A DNA stretch of 42,853 bases from Rhypophila decipiens (Eukaryota; Ascomycota; Sordariomycetes; Sordariales; Naviculisporaceae), in the NCBI GenBank assembly GCA_033297075.1, contig MU858302.1:1-42853 (forward strand), read 5' to 3'. Shown piece by piece: positions 30,801 through 42,579 of this stretch; position 1 is the stretch's first letter, and the number at the start of each line of letters is the position of its first letter. A program made the position numbers and the translations under genes. The notes beneath the pieces are model-generated. The model was not told the origin of the DNA and made no database searches. It was given only the letters and a program-made list of their open reading frames with translations.

Positions 30801-31338
30801 ACCTCACATAACTAGGAAGAGATGAACATAGACATACCTGTTCCTTCTTTCTCTGCTTCTCCCTCTCCTTCTTCAACTTTTCCTTCTCGGCCTTGGTAAG
30901 CACCCTCCCGTCAGCCCCAGTCTCCTCATCGTCCTTCCCTGCCGCAGCAGCGGGGGCAGCCTTCTCAGCCTGCTGTTGTTGCTTGCCTCCCTTGCTACCC
31001 TTTGCTTTCTTGTCGGGAAGGGCGAACTCGTCGTCCAGGTTTCCCTCCTCGGGCGCCTTCTCGGCCAGGTAGGGTATCGGCTCGGAGCTGGCGGGAGCAT
31101 CGGCGCCGGGTGCCGTCTCCCCCTCGACGAAATCCTCGCTGAGTCCCTTCTTCTTGCGCTTCTCCTTGTTCTTGCGCATGAGCTTCATCAGGCCTCCTCC
31201 GCCACTCGTCTCCTCTCCCTCCTCGTTCGTGGGATCCACGGCATCGGCGCCGCCGGGAGTCGGAGGGACGATGGTCTCGCCTAGGTCGGCCTCCCAGTCA
31301 TCTTTCCCTTTCTTATTTCCCTTTTTCTTGGGCGCCAT
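27858..31338 (-). CDS. fun12: Translation initiation factor eIF5B (IF2 homologue)
   Basis: Three exons: 31338-30838, 30754-28203, 28104-27858 (1099 aa). Introns are 83 bp and 98 bp with GTATGT and GTAAGT donors. The first ~480 residues are charged, Lys/Glu- and Ala-rich and probably disordered or coiled. The GTPase domain follows: G1 GHVDTGKT (Lys near 519), G2-region [14 protein letters not shown]3 DTPGHESF and G4 NKID. Beta-barrel domain II and domains III-IV complete it; the last exon encodes the end of domain IV ([11 protein letters not shown] to KMKPMFDIS). eIF5B promotes 60S subunit joining and Met-tRNAi positioning in the cytoplasm. Length fits the family (about 1000-1200). Gene order with GCP2 is head-to-tail on the minus strand. 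Confidence 0.96.
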
Positions 31339-32396
31339 GGCTGTGTCGTCTCTTCTTTATTGTTTCCCCCTTCTTGGTTTTGGCCGAAAGTCGAGTGCTA
31401 TACCGGGTGGTTGTGGAATACAACCACTAAAGGACAGGCGGGGCGGATGTTCTGTCCTGAGTGTTTCTGTCGGGGAAAGATGGGTTTCGCGCTTTTTGTG
31501 GTTTTGGCTTGCAAGCAAATGCAAACAGTGTCCAAGGTTTAGGTAGGTGTTGATTAAAATCGTGGGACAAGAAATAAAATGCAAAAATTCAAGCCCGTCC
31601 GGAGGTGTAGGTTCACTGTGTAAAGTGAAGTGGGCGGCGATTGTTAGCCAGCAAAATCCTCCTGGTCTGCAAAAGAGGGCTTTTCGTTCTCGATTTTTGC
31701 CAAACGTGGGGCCATTCGGAGACAAGAAAGGATGACTTGGGCGAGATCACTTCTGTGCCCCTCTCTGTCTCTCTCTACTGCGGGGCGCCTTCAGGTTGCG
31801 TTGTGAAGTGGCTGGAAAAGCAAAGTTAAAACAACAGTGGCGCTAGATACCAACGCCAACAAAGTATAATACAAAAACTAATAACCGCCGAATTTAACGT
31901 CAAATAACTGCATCGGCGAGCGTCAAAGACCGATGAGTCACTAGCCGTTTTGACTTTTCAAATCCCGAACTTTATCGAGGGGACCTGTCAGGTTGCTAAT
32001 CCATATCTGACTTCGGGGTCCTTTACAACCGTTCCAATACGTATTGATACAGAACCATATCATGAATTTCCCGTAACTTGGGGTCCTGGAAGTATGAGGC
32101 AAGTTAATCAGGACGTCAATAGATACATAAAGGGCATATCTCGTATCCTTTATTGTCCTTTGGTTATAGACAGACATTAGCAGTGTTTGACCCAAACACC
32201 ACAGTGATCCGGTCAACGCCTAGAACAATCCCACCGAACCTGGTACTCCCGTAAATACGTACCTACACACTGTGTACAAAGTCGAGCCGAGCCGAGCATT
32301 CATTCATTCATCCCCCCCCCTATACCGAGTACAGTGATTATAGAAAGGATAACAACCCCTATGTTCTTACCCTTTTCCATATCACTGGGCTGATGA
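31339..32396. other. Intergenic: eIF5B promoter and GCP2 3' flank
   Basis: 1.06 kb between two minus-strand genes. It should hold the eIF5B promoter and leader on the left. No repeat, RNA gene or domain-bearing frame recognised; a C9 run stands near 32313. Confidence 0.5.
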
Positions 32397-35300
32397 TCAA
32401 GCAGTAGAAACACCCTCCTCATCCTGCCTCAAACCAGCATACTCAGTCCCCTGGTTAGCCGTACTCAACCTCGCACAAAGCGACAAAAGGACAACCGTCT
32501 CGGTAGCAGCGTAGTGATTCAGTGCGTCCAGCAAGATCTGCAGGTGTCGGCTGAAATTGCTCTCCCACTTCCTGATGACATCAAACAGCTCGTTTATCCT
32601 CGCGTCTGTGGTGGTGGTCTCCTTACTTCCTCCTGCTTTATCATCTTTACTTGTTGTTGACCCGTCTTGTTTCTGCGACTTGACCGCCTGGAACTGTTTC
32701 CATTGTTCGTCCGTCATGTTAGAAGGCTTGGTCGTGCCCGACAGGTCCGGGTCGGCCTTTTCGAGTTCTCTTGAGAGCCAGTTCGTGTAGGTGGCGAATA
32801 CGGTGCATGTTTGCATTAGTTTGGAGTGGATCTATCACAACACGCCAACACAGATTGTCAGTTTTGATGGAAACGGGCTCAGGGGATTACTTGAACGGTG
32901 AAAAGGGGGACAGAAAAACGTACCCTCAACAACTTGCTGTTAGTCAACATGCACTCCTTCAGACAAGTATCGAGAAAATCGACATGGTCTTGCATCAGCT
33001 CGTCGACAGTCCTTGTGAGTCCCGTCACTTTCCCGCCTGGTTTGCCGCCCCCAGAAGCAGTAGCAGGGCCGAATGCGACGCCGCTGCCATCCTGCAGAAC
33101 CTGAGGACTGATGTTGCCATCCTTGGCCCGCAAACGAGCCATCAAGCTCTGCCAGTTGGGCTCGATGACCTCAGCAGTGCAAAAATACAGCAGTTGCTGC
33201 ACAAAGACCAGCATACGAGCGCGGAGCGTCCACACTCGGCGCTTCCAGATCTCAAGGCTCCGCGACGACGAGCGGTGTGCCCAGACGAAGCCGCGTGTAT
33301 GGGTCTGCCACGTTGTGGAAAGCTGTGACTCTAGATAGCGCAGGGAGAGCAAGTAGCGGAACAGCGCCTGGTACCGCCAGACCGTCTTGCGGCTGATGAC
33401 GAGCGAGACAGGGAAAGGCACGGCATAGTCGAGCTGCAGAGAGGTGAAACCGCTCGCGTTCTTGTCGTGGTCCACCGGCTGGTTAGCCAGTGGTTGGAGA
33501 CTCTCGCCTTGCTCGATACCCGTGATGTTGACGACCCGCTGGAGCGACTTGATGAGTGTGATCTCGTTCATCTCCACCTTGACGTCCTCCTTGAAAGGAT
33601 CAAGCGACACGATACTTCCCGGCTGTCGCAGGACAAGGTCCAGTAAGGATTGTAATTTGCCGGTATTGACAGATTTGACGGGTTTGCGTAGCTCCGACGT
33701 GCCGAGCTCGAGGAAATAAGAAAAATAATCGGATGGGTCGAGGAAGAAGTAGTGCTTCAGCGACCGCAACCTGGCTGGCAAGGCATGCGTAGTCAGGAGG
33801 AGTTGCATCAGCGACTCGTTCGCATGGGCATATGCGTTGTTGACATTTTCCAGGAACCGGTTGTCGTCAAATGAGACTGGCACGTCCTTGACTTGCAAAC
33901 TAACATCGACGCCTCCGCATTCTCTAACTACGTTGAGGTATTTGCCGGCTAGCAAGACCTTCTCCTTGACGTCTTCCAGCTGTGGCGGGACGTCGTGGTC
34001 TCGGATCGTATACCGTCTCTCCCAGTACTCGTCGGTGTAATCCTGCTCGAGCCTTTCGCGGCGGATACTCCTTTGTTCCTTAATTAGAAACTCGGAATGG
34101 GGGTCGTTGATGCCGCCATGGTGTAGCCATTCGTTCAACATGGCCATATAGGGACGGCTGGCGTCCCGTAGTAGGGAAGTCAGCAGTGTCCTTGCCGCAG
34201 GGTCACCAGACATGGATTCCAGACGTTTCGTGATCAGGCCGAGCACAACCCCGCCCTTGCAGATCTTCTTGCCCGTCATGTTTCCCGGTACCAGATCACC
34301 ACCCTCCCTGAGTTGCTCTAGGATGTGATCGAAATCATCAGCGCTGTCGCTTGACTCGTCCGTCTCGTCGTCCAGGAGCGCGTTCCTCTTTAACAGGTCG
34401 TGGGCAAGGGCATACAGCTGCGACATCATGTGGCTGGTGGGAAGGATGTGAAGATTCAGGACATGGAGTGTAAACGAGTCGTTGGCGAGAAACTGTGTCT
34501 CCAGCTGGGCGATCATTACAAGATAGTCTTGCAGGAGCTTGCGAATGGACGCGCAAAGGGCGTGATTCACCGACCCAAACTCCTCCCGGCTCTGAACGTC
34601 GACGAACATCTCGAGGGCCGAGTAGTGGGTGGCCATCCGCAGCATGGACTGGGTCAGGTCTTGGAGACTCGGATCCAGGCCAGGTAAAATACGCCATGTC
34701 GGGCCCGACAGCCTGTCTCTCTCCTCAGAGGGGTCATATCCCTTTGCGAAGCGTATATACTGTCCTTCATAGCCCATGAATACAAATAAGAGGTCCTCGA
34801 GTAGGACGGCCTCCTGGGCATCGAGAGACAGCTCAAGGAGAGGCTTCGGCTGCACGTCTGGGGGCGCTGAGGAGGCCAAGGGCGGTATCGATATGCGACT
34901 CGCTAAAGGGGCCGATGTATGCGGTAGAAGTGAGGCTTCGGGTTCCCAGGGCGCTGTGGCGGTTTGTCCCTTAGCAAGACTGCGACTTGAGAGTAAGAAG
35001 AGTGGGAGCTGGTGCAGATGATGCATACCTGGAGCGGGCGCCTCTGTCCGCGGTTCCCTTGGCCGGGGCTCGACTGGTTGCTGCCTGAGCCGCTCATGAC
35101 TTCCCTTGCTCTTTTCGCTGGGAGCCGCGCTCCTTCGCTCCGGACTCCTGGTTCTCGTGACTAGTGTTTCCCGGCTTGTCACCTGGACCCTCTCGGTGCG
35201 CCTCTCCTCGACCGTCCTGCTTGCTGCCCTCGCGCTGCTAGAGGTCGAACGCTTGTGGGCTGCCGAAGCTGATGCTGAGGTTGATCCATATCCCCCGCCC

Positions 35301-35557
35301 GAGGTCTGCTGTTGCTGGTGCTGCTGTTGTTGATGCTGCTGCTGCTGCTGTTTTCGGCCGGCATATTCGGCTCGAGCATCTGAAGGTCGAAAACTATTGC
35401 TGGCACTGGCACTAGCACTGCGAGTTCCCCCATTTCCGCCTGTGGCGCTGCCTCCTCCATCTGGCGCCGACATGCGCGGTCGCGATGTTGTCCTGTCAGC
35501 CGCGGGGCCATTGGTGCTTCTCTTGTCCGCGTATGAAGGTGGTCTGGTGCCCGACAT
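32397..35557 (-). CDS. spc97: Gamma-tubulin complex component 2 (GCP2/Spc97 family)
   Basis: Modelled as exons 35557-32924 and 32831-32397 (1022 aa) with a 92-bp intron (GTACGT...ATAG). The N-terminal ~200 residues are disordered, with poly-Gln/His (coded at about 35305-35352) and Ser-rich tracts. The Spc97/Spc98 (GCP) fold follows: the N-terminal block with LLEDLLFVFMGYEGQYI, then the C-terminal gamma-tubulin-binding half with HYFFLDPSDYFSYFLELG and helices reaching FATYTNWLSRELE. GCP2 pairs with GCP3 in the gamma-tubulin small complex and nucleates microtubules at spindle pole bodies. A second, in-frame 126-bp intron (34903-35028, donor GTATGC, acceptor TTTAG) is possible; removing it would give 980 aa. 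Assignment to GCP2 rather than GCP3 rests on recalled motifs. Confidence 0.88.
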
Positions 35558-36215
35558 TTTTGCACTCTACATTTGAAGGTTACCGGCGCTTTCCCGGGCC
35601 GCAGCATTTGGCGATTGGGGCTATTTCTCGTCCGTCGTTAACAACTCGGTCGTTGGTATTCGTTGTGGTGTATTGTATCCCGTTTCGAAGCGTTGATGAG
35701 GGTATGGTACCTGAACATCAAAAGTTCAAGGTCTGGTGGGGTTGACATCAAATCGCACTACACGTCTACAACCGCGTTTTCCTGCTGTTGGTGCTGCTAC
35801 CGGTATGTACTGCTGGAATCCAAGCTCGAGACACCGGTGCTGAATGGCCCGGCGGCCGCCTGGGCGTGCCAGGTGGGGCTGATACAACCTGAAGGCAGGG
35901 TCGCCCCACAGTGGTGCCAATTGGTTGGATGCAAACAAGTGGGCGGATGCTGGAGCTTTCGTGGACCTGCCGTGCCTGGAGCTCCAGAGTCCATTCCATC
36001 ACTTCAACCGATATCATCCATCCAAGCTTGTTGCTCCCAGACAAGAGCTAGGTATCCTCCTACCTTCCTTATCCACGACTTCATGTTGACGAGTTCACGA
36101 ACTTACGCTGCCCCGTCAATTTTTTTTTAACCCTTCGCCCTTTATTCAATTAGGCGCCCCACGAGCTCCCAACGCCTTGTGTTTATTGTAGCCGACTCCC
36201 AAGAACACCGCCAAG
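35558..36215. other. Divergent promoter region between GCP2 and proteasome alpha5
   Basis: 658 bp between two divergently transcribed genes, so it should carry both promoters. No clear operator seen; short frames within it are not supported as genes. Confidence 0.55.
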
Positions 36216-37208
36216 ATGTTCATGGCAAGATCAGAATATGGTAGGTGATCTTGATGGCAAATGTGGGAAGATAGGACATTGCTAATTACAAATCGCATGC
36301 AGATCGGGGTATCAAGTATGTTTAATTCTCAAAACAGCATCGAACAGATTCCCATTGACCGGGCCAGCGATCTTGCGACTTTCATAGCTCAATCCTGACT
36401 CTCATACTAACTTCCCACCAGCACCTTCTCCCCCGAAGGCCGCCTCTTCCAAGTCGAGTACTCCCTCGAGGCCATCAAGCTAGGCAGCACAGCCATCGGC
36501 GTGGCCACCTCTGAGGGCGTCATCCTGGGCGTCGAGAAGCGCGTCACATCAACCCTCCTCGAGACATCCTCGGTCGAGAAGATCGTCGAGATCGACCGGC
36601 ACATCGGCTGCGCCATGAGCGGCCTCCAGGCCGATGCCCGGTCCATGGTCGAGCACGCCCGCGTCGAGTGCCAGTCCCACGCCTTCAACTACAACGAGAA
36701 GCTCCGCGTCGAGAGCTGCACCCAGGCCATCTGCGACCTGGCCCTGCGCTTCGGGGAGTCGGCCGACGGCGAGGCGAGCATCATGAGTCGTCCTTTCGGC
36801 GTCGCCCTGCTCATCGCGGGCTATGACGAGGACGGTCCGAGCCTGTACCACGCCGAGCCGTCGGGTACCTTCTACCGGTACGACGCCAAGGCCATTGGTA
36901 GCGGCAGCGAGGGTGCGCAGGCGGAGCTGCAGAATGAATATCACAAGGTATGAAATGATGCTGTTGAACAATGAATACTCTCACAGTTTCGAGGACTCCC
37001 CGGCTGACCATTCATGTCCTCGGGTGAATCATAGTCCCTCACGATTGAAGACGCCGAGACGCTTGTGCTCAAGACCCTCAAGCAGGTCATGGAAGAGAAG
37101 CTAGATTCCAAGAACGTGCAACTGGCCAGCGTGACCAAAGATAGAGGGTTCAGGATATACACAGACGAAGAAATGGCCACTGTCGTTGCGCGGCTCCCGG
37201 CCAACTAA
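36216..37208 (+). CDS. pup2: 20S proteasome subunit alpha type 5
   Basis: Four exons: 36216-36240, 36303-36315 (a 13-nt microexon), 36422-36947, 37035-37208 (245 aa; yeast Pup2 is 260). The start and microexon assemble [20 protein letters not shown], the N-terminal gate sequence and alpha-ring signature of proteasome alpha subunits; [16 protein letters not shown] follows. Introns are 62, 106 and 87 bp. Motifs [16 protein letters not shown] and [11 protein letters not shown] fit alpha5. The subunit forms part of the outer heptameric alpha ring, controls substrate entry, and has no peptidase activity. It diverges from GCP2 and converges with the regulator at 37591. Confidence 0.96.
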
Positions 37209-37590
37209 AACCATAGCTTTAGACCTCGCCTGTATTATCGAGTAGCGATAGTCTGAGCGTGGGAAACGGGAGTTTAGGAGCTCTCCTCGCATGTTTTGCC
37301 ATTGGAGATGGTCCAGATGCAAGAATATACATAGGTATACCATATACATCGCTTCTTTACTAGGACAAGCCTCCTTTCAACCCAAAATCCTCAAGGTTTT
37401 ATACTATCCAATCCCAACAAAATCTCGATATATACATGGGCTGAAATACTAGGAATATCCTCTATACATTCACTTCCTCCAAAATAAACCGAAACACACT
37501 CAACAATCCAACTGCCACAGATCCAAAATCACGAACCCCATAGCTCCCACAAGCACGCCAAACACAACAAGGCAAAACCACTCAACTCAT
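37209..37590. other. Convergent intergenic: two 3' flanks
   Basis: 382 bp between the stop codons of proteasome alpha5 and the Zn2Cys6 gene, presumably both 3' untranslated regions. Nothing else seen. Confidence 0.6.
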
Positions 37591-40500
37591 TCACAAGCTC
37601 CTCTCTTTCTTCCCATCCGGTCCAATGAGATCTAACCTGTCCAAGTCTTGCTCGACACTCAGCAAGCCAAGGGCATAATGCGACTGCTCTGACCTAGCCA
37701 GGACCAACCGGTTCTCCTCGCTGCTCCAGCTGCCCACCCCCTCCTTGGCAGTGGCAGCAGCAGAGGGGTCCCCATCGCTAGCTTCTTGAAGCTCGCGGAT
37801 GCGCGTGTCCACCCTCCTGGGCTTCGCCCACACAGGCTGCGGAAACAAGGGCCCCAGGTCGGTAGGCCTGTGGTAGGCAGGGCCGCGCTTCATGGCGGCC
37901 GCCTTGGACCAAGCCGATTCGCACCCGTCTGCGATCTGCCTGGCAGACTGCCATCCCGTCAGGCGTTCAATGTCATACAAGCGCCTGATTACCCAATGTC
38001 TTTGAGCCGTGTCGCGGTACTTAATAAAGGTGATTATCAGGAAAATATTAGCAAGGTTTACCTAGGCAGGTAGCAAATGAATTAAACTGCTTTGCTTTGC
38101 TTCTTACCTGTATCGCAGCCACAAATAGGCAGAAACAACTCTCAATAAAGACGGCGGCGACCAAGGTGCTGACGTCCACCACATCCGATGTGTCTTCATG
38201 GAGACCCGCCGCTATCCGGCCAATCTCATTTGCCCATTGCGCCGTGTCTGGTGCCGACATCCCGGCAGCGACCATGGCGATTGGTGGCATAAAAGGGCGG
38301 GCGCGGTAGAGCACAATCAGGCCCATGTAATAGTTCAGCCAGATGCCAGCGATGCTGTACGTTCTGTAAAGAAGTGCAGGGCCAAAAGGCGACATGACAG
38401 GAGTTGCAATATCCGACCCCATAGGTTGGAAGTCTGGGCCAAGGTGGGCGCGGAACAGCTCAAAAGCTTCACGAATAGAGTCCCACTCACGCATTGCTGC
38501 TGCCATTTGTTTCTCTGGGTCGTCCTCACTCTCTGTGGCTTCAGATTGTGGGGAGGAATAATCCCGTGGAGGACTAAAACCTCTAGGCAGATCGAATCGG
38601 CCGCTTGATGGGAGCATACCAGGGAACATTTGGGGCGGTTGACCTTGACCCTGGCCCTGACCTGGGCCTCCTGGACCCGGAGGTGCCATTCCCGGAGGAG
38701 GTCCCATGCCCGGGGGAACTCCCGTGGCTGGCGGGCCAAACCCAGGGCCCTGGCCAGCCCCCCCAGGACCTCGCTGCATAGCTTCAGCTCTTTTGGCTTT
38801 GCGTTTCCGCGCCATATCGCGGGATGCAAAGTCAACCACGCGGCCAAGCAGCAACATGAGGTGATCAAATGTTCCGTGACTGTGTATCAGAGTAAGCATC
38901 TGTCATCACCGACAATGGGGAGGTAGCTTACATGGCGTCAATCTTCCCAAACTGAGCCCGGGGTGCACATTGCATCCACTTGTCGTATTCCATGCTAGCC
39001 AGGTATTAGTGCCAAATTCTGACGTCCTAGAACAGCCAATATTGTCTTACAAGGGCGGAGTTGCTCCGAGGATACTCTGGTAGACGTCCATTTTGCAAAA
39101 CCACCAGAACAGATCCCTATACTGCTCGTATGACTCGATATCTCGCTCCGTGTATTTCCGCGTCGACGGCTGGACTCCATCGACAACGTACCCGGCGTCG
39201 CTGTACGTTGCGCTCTTTCCGGAGATTTGCGAAATAAGGCTGAGATCGAGCCAATCTGGGTCGTGCTCAGGGACTTCATGTATCGACTGACAGAAGGCGT
39301 CACATTGGTGGTCGCTGCCGAGATTTAGCAACTGCTGCTGTCGCTTCTTCCGCTCGAGGGCAATTATGTCCCGGGTCATCTGCTGAAGAGGTACTTCTCG
39401 GAGAATGGCCCGGGCACCCCACATATGCTTGCACCACTTCTCGTGATCAGAATTCCAAACCTCGTAAAAGCCGAGCAGGAGAGTGGCGGCCAGTGTCGCA
39501 GGCTGTGTGCGTTTGATGTGGCTCTGGTAATTCTTAGCGATTCTCCTGAGGCTGAGATGGTAATGCTTCATGGCTGCGGTTGGCGGTAACCCCTGACGCT
39601 TTGCGATTTGAAGGCTGCCAAGCGCGAGCATTCCTTGCATCAGGGCGGGGTGACTAAAGGATGTGATTGGGAATACATCTGGTACAAATCGTCAGAACCT
39701 TGCAAACAACTCAGACAGTTCCGGCACATACAGGTCCAGATATTTTGGCGGGCCCTCGGAATCGGTCGTCCCTGGAACATGGGGCCCGGATCCACGGGGT
39801 TCCTTTCGTATAGAGACATGATTCTCCCGGTAACATTCACAAAGTGCCAGAATACGGCCGCCGTCTGTGGGTCGTTGAGCGGCGAGCTAGTCGATGAGGG
39901 TATGTATGTCTCTATGGTGTTCTGATTAATATTGCCAGCAAAGGTCCTCATGCTTGTTCCATCCGTGTTTGGAGGGGCTCCCAAGTGTTGGACCACTTGT
40001 ATCCCAAGGTCATTCTGTTCAAGATGTGCTAGATTCCGCTCATGGGCCGCTTCATCCTCCGACTCGGCCATGGAGGCATCATCGTCTGACTGCCAGTATC
40101 CTTCTTCGGGAGAGACCAGGGGCTCTCCTAGCGGAGCGCTCTGAGCGGGAGAGATCAGCTGTTGTCCCGCAGGTGGGGATACCGATGGATGATGTATGCC
40201 CCGAATAGCTGGAGCATGGTCCAGTACCAGCTGGCCCTGAGGACCATGGGCGGGCAGAGCCGGTGGAAGCTCATCAAACATCAATGGCTGGTGAACACCC
40301 TGTGGTATGGGCGGGGCGATGGCTGAGTCGGGGGTCAAGAGGGTGGGATGGAGGCAGGAGGGGCTGTAAAGACCAGGACTCAAGCTGTGCGTTGTTGATA
40401 TGGAAGATCTCGGCGCGTCTTGATATCCAGTGCCGAATGCCAAGGGCACATTGCCGGTGAAGTCGGGCGGCGGTGGCCTAGGCGCAATAATCGGTAGCTG

Positions 40501-40931
40501 TCCTTGAGAAGACGAGGTGCGGGCCTGGGACGCCGAGAGCTGCGCGGCAATCAGTGCCTCCTGGGTTTGTGGGTGGTATGTTGGATGGCCAGATAACGGG
40601 CCATGGGCAAATGACCCAAGAGGTTCTTTAAAAGTGAGGCGCTGGTTATAGCCGTCGCACTGCCTTTTGGATTTGATGCAGTTCCCACACGTCGGCTTCC
40701 CTTCATCGCACTTGATACGCCTCTTTCGACAAGCTACAGCATGAGAGGTTAGTCTGCTGAGCGTTCTCACTCATAAAGGCTAGCATGGTACGTACTCAGA
40801 CAACCTGTCTTTGTTCTCCTTCGCACAGTTGACTTTTTGGTTGGCTGTGAGCTCCCTTGTCCCCCTGATCCGAGAGACGGCGATGGCGGCGATGGCGGCG
40901 AGGGTTCTGCTTTGATATCGGAGGGCTCCAT
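37591..40931 (-). CDS. Zn(II)2Cys6 fungal transcription factor
   Basis: Six exons: 40931-40796, 40733-39732, 39678-39051, 38994-38932, 38879-38108, 38019-37591 (1009 aa), with five introns of 52-88 bp. The first in-frame ATG is at 40931. The binuclear zinc cluster is complete: Cys 44, 47, 54, 61, 64 and 71 (C-x2-C-x6-C-x6-C-x2-C-x6-C). The first intron falls between the codons of Cys 44 and Cys 47. A Pro/Ser-rich region follows, then a fungal-specific regulatory domain (PALMQGMLALGSLQIAKRQG onward), interrupted by a Gly/Pro/Gln-rich low-complexity linker coded around 38620-38790. Such proteins are nuclear DNA-binding activators or repressors. The target genes are unknown, and no cluster of co-regulated metabolic genes lies beside it. 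Confidence 0.9.
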
Positions 40932-42403
40932 CTTGCTGTTTTGGGATGAAATCGAAAGATCGGACAAGTGGCCAACGGAATTTCTATGAGATTGAAAGAT
41001 GGTCCTGGTCACAAAGTTGCATGGCCAACCGTGGGAAAGCTGAGCACCGAGGAAGTGGGCCTGACAGGCTTAGCTAAATATTCCTCAGACACTGGCCGGC
41101 GTGTGGCCTCTAACTCCGGACAATGGGAGGACAAGGGGGACACAAGAGGACGGACAAGAATTCTCCGGTGTTGTGCACGGCAAACCAGGAACCAGAATGG
41201 GACGAAGCAGCAAGCAAGAATAGAGAGATCCTGTATATATCGTGTTATGTAACTCACAAAGCTCTTTTCGAGACAGGTTAGTGTAACCCTGAGAAAAGGG
41301 TTCTGGACTGCAAAATGCGACGGGTCGTGATGGAGGTTTGGCACGAATCTTTCATGGCGGGACTCGGAATTGGCGATATCTTCCCTAAACGGACTACGCT
41401 CGATTACTGATACCGTGCGCAAGAGCAACTGACGGTTCGTCGTTACCGGCTATGAACAACGCGCTGTCCGTATTTGCCGGCCGAGGGGAAGGGGTAGAAG
41501 ACGGACAGAAAAAAAAAAAGCAGAAGCAAACAATACTGGAAGGGGAAAAAAGGCCTAAGCTGGCAAGGAGATAGGTAACAGCCGATGGAGTCTGAAATTG
41601 TCATACAGCACAAGACAGCTGCTGTAAGCCACTGCGCGTAAAGGGAAGCAAGAACGGTGGTGGTTTCCTGTGCAATGGGACCAGGTGGAAGTGAAGGTCG
41701 ACGGTTGAATTTTTGGAGTTGCAGTTTGCTGTTGTGGTCTTGAAAGCTCGGCTCCAAATTGGCCTATGTGACTTCCGGTCATGAATCTGATACCGGTAAC
41801 CGGATACTGTACGATACCGGAGGCCATACCTTGACCGCCGCAACCACCCCCTTCCACTTGTCCCTCCCAAGCATATAATCCATAGGCATACCCGTACACT
41901 ATAAGACTGACATGGACCTTGCCCTGCAGGAAAACAAAAACCTACCCCCAGAATTACCCGTACAGGTTATCAATTACCTAGGTGCAGCTTTTTGGTGCTA
42001 CCTTGGCATGGCCTATCGTGGCCCTCCGGCCTAGTGTCTAGGCGCTGGGGCGGCACGGTTGACGATAGTCGAAGGGGATCTGCGGTCCGATCGTGAACGA
42101 CAGGGAAAGCAGGTCGTCAGGTCGTGTATCCGTAATGATGATCTCGAGAGAAAGGGTGGCACACGGGCGATGGGGACGGCCCAACCATGGATGCAACTCA
42201 CCACGACGACGGCATCGCGATGCCCAAACAAGTCATAGGTAAATGGAAAAAGATCATTTCAAGGTTTCTTGATATTGTGCATGGAAGTAACCATGCTGGG
42301 TTAGGGGGGTACGGCAATATGTATCCAACATGGTCCCATAAGCATATTAAGCCGGCAACAGAGGTACTTTTCTATAAGTGTCATACTAGTAGTACATAGT
42401 GTC
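40932..42403. other. Intergenic: upstream region of the Zn2Cys6 gene
   Basis: 1.47 kb of ordinary composition ending at the LTR at 42404. It probably contains the regulator's promoter on the left. Open frames up to 139 codons have no recognisable character. Confidence 0.5.
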
Positions 42404-42520
42404 TGTAACAACAGCGACATACCATACCACTGAGCCACAAACCCACAAAAGGGCACGATTCTAGAACGGAAGAATCCGCTCTAGGATTGATATGTATAGT
42501 ATTGTGACGCGGTCGTGACA
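42404..42520 (-). mobile_element. 3' LTR (117 bp) of a minus-strand LTR retrotransposon
   Basis: Ends TGTAACA...GTGACA on the plus strand; on the minus strand it starts TGTCACGACC directly after a polypurine tract, the arrangement that marks a 3' LTR. It matches the solo LTR at 26825 over ~98 bp with two transitions. The minus strand carries the A-box-like TGGCTCAGTGG. The outer flank is GTGTC (42399-42403), which should recur after the partner LTR beyond the window if the copy is complete. Confidence 0.82.
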
Positions 42521-42579
42521 CTACCCCCTCCTAAAGGCTAATTACACCTCCTCTAGGATAAATTTTCCCTAGTGCGTTA
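42521..42579 (-). mobile_element. Retrotransposon internal end with polypurine tract
   Basis: On the minus strand TTTAGGAGGGGGTAG (42521-42535) abuts the LTR start and looks like the plus-strand priming polypurine tract. Only about 59 bp of internal sequence remain visible before the Tc1-like insertion at 42580. TA at 42578-42579 would be the insertion target. Confidence 0.65.

Noticed and set aside
34969..35028. Shorter intron in GCP2 ending at the GCTAAG near 34970
   Set aside because: Its 59-bp length would shift the reading frame away from the conserved GCP domain.
7703..40931. A biosynthetic or nitrate gene cluster spanning the window
   Set aside because: The neighbours are unrelated housekeeping genes; no backbone synthase, transporter set or nitrite reductase is present.
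42404..42520. Reading the 117-bp segment as a MITE because its ends are partly inverted
   Set aside because: A polypurine tract abuts the minus-strand 5' end and the sister copy has a 5-bp duplication; both point to an LTR.
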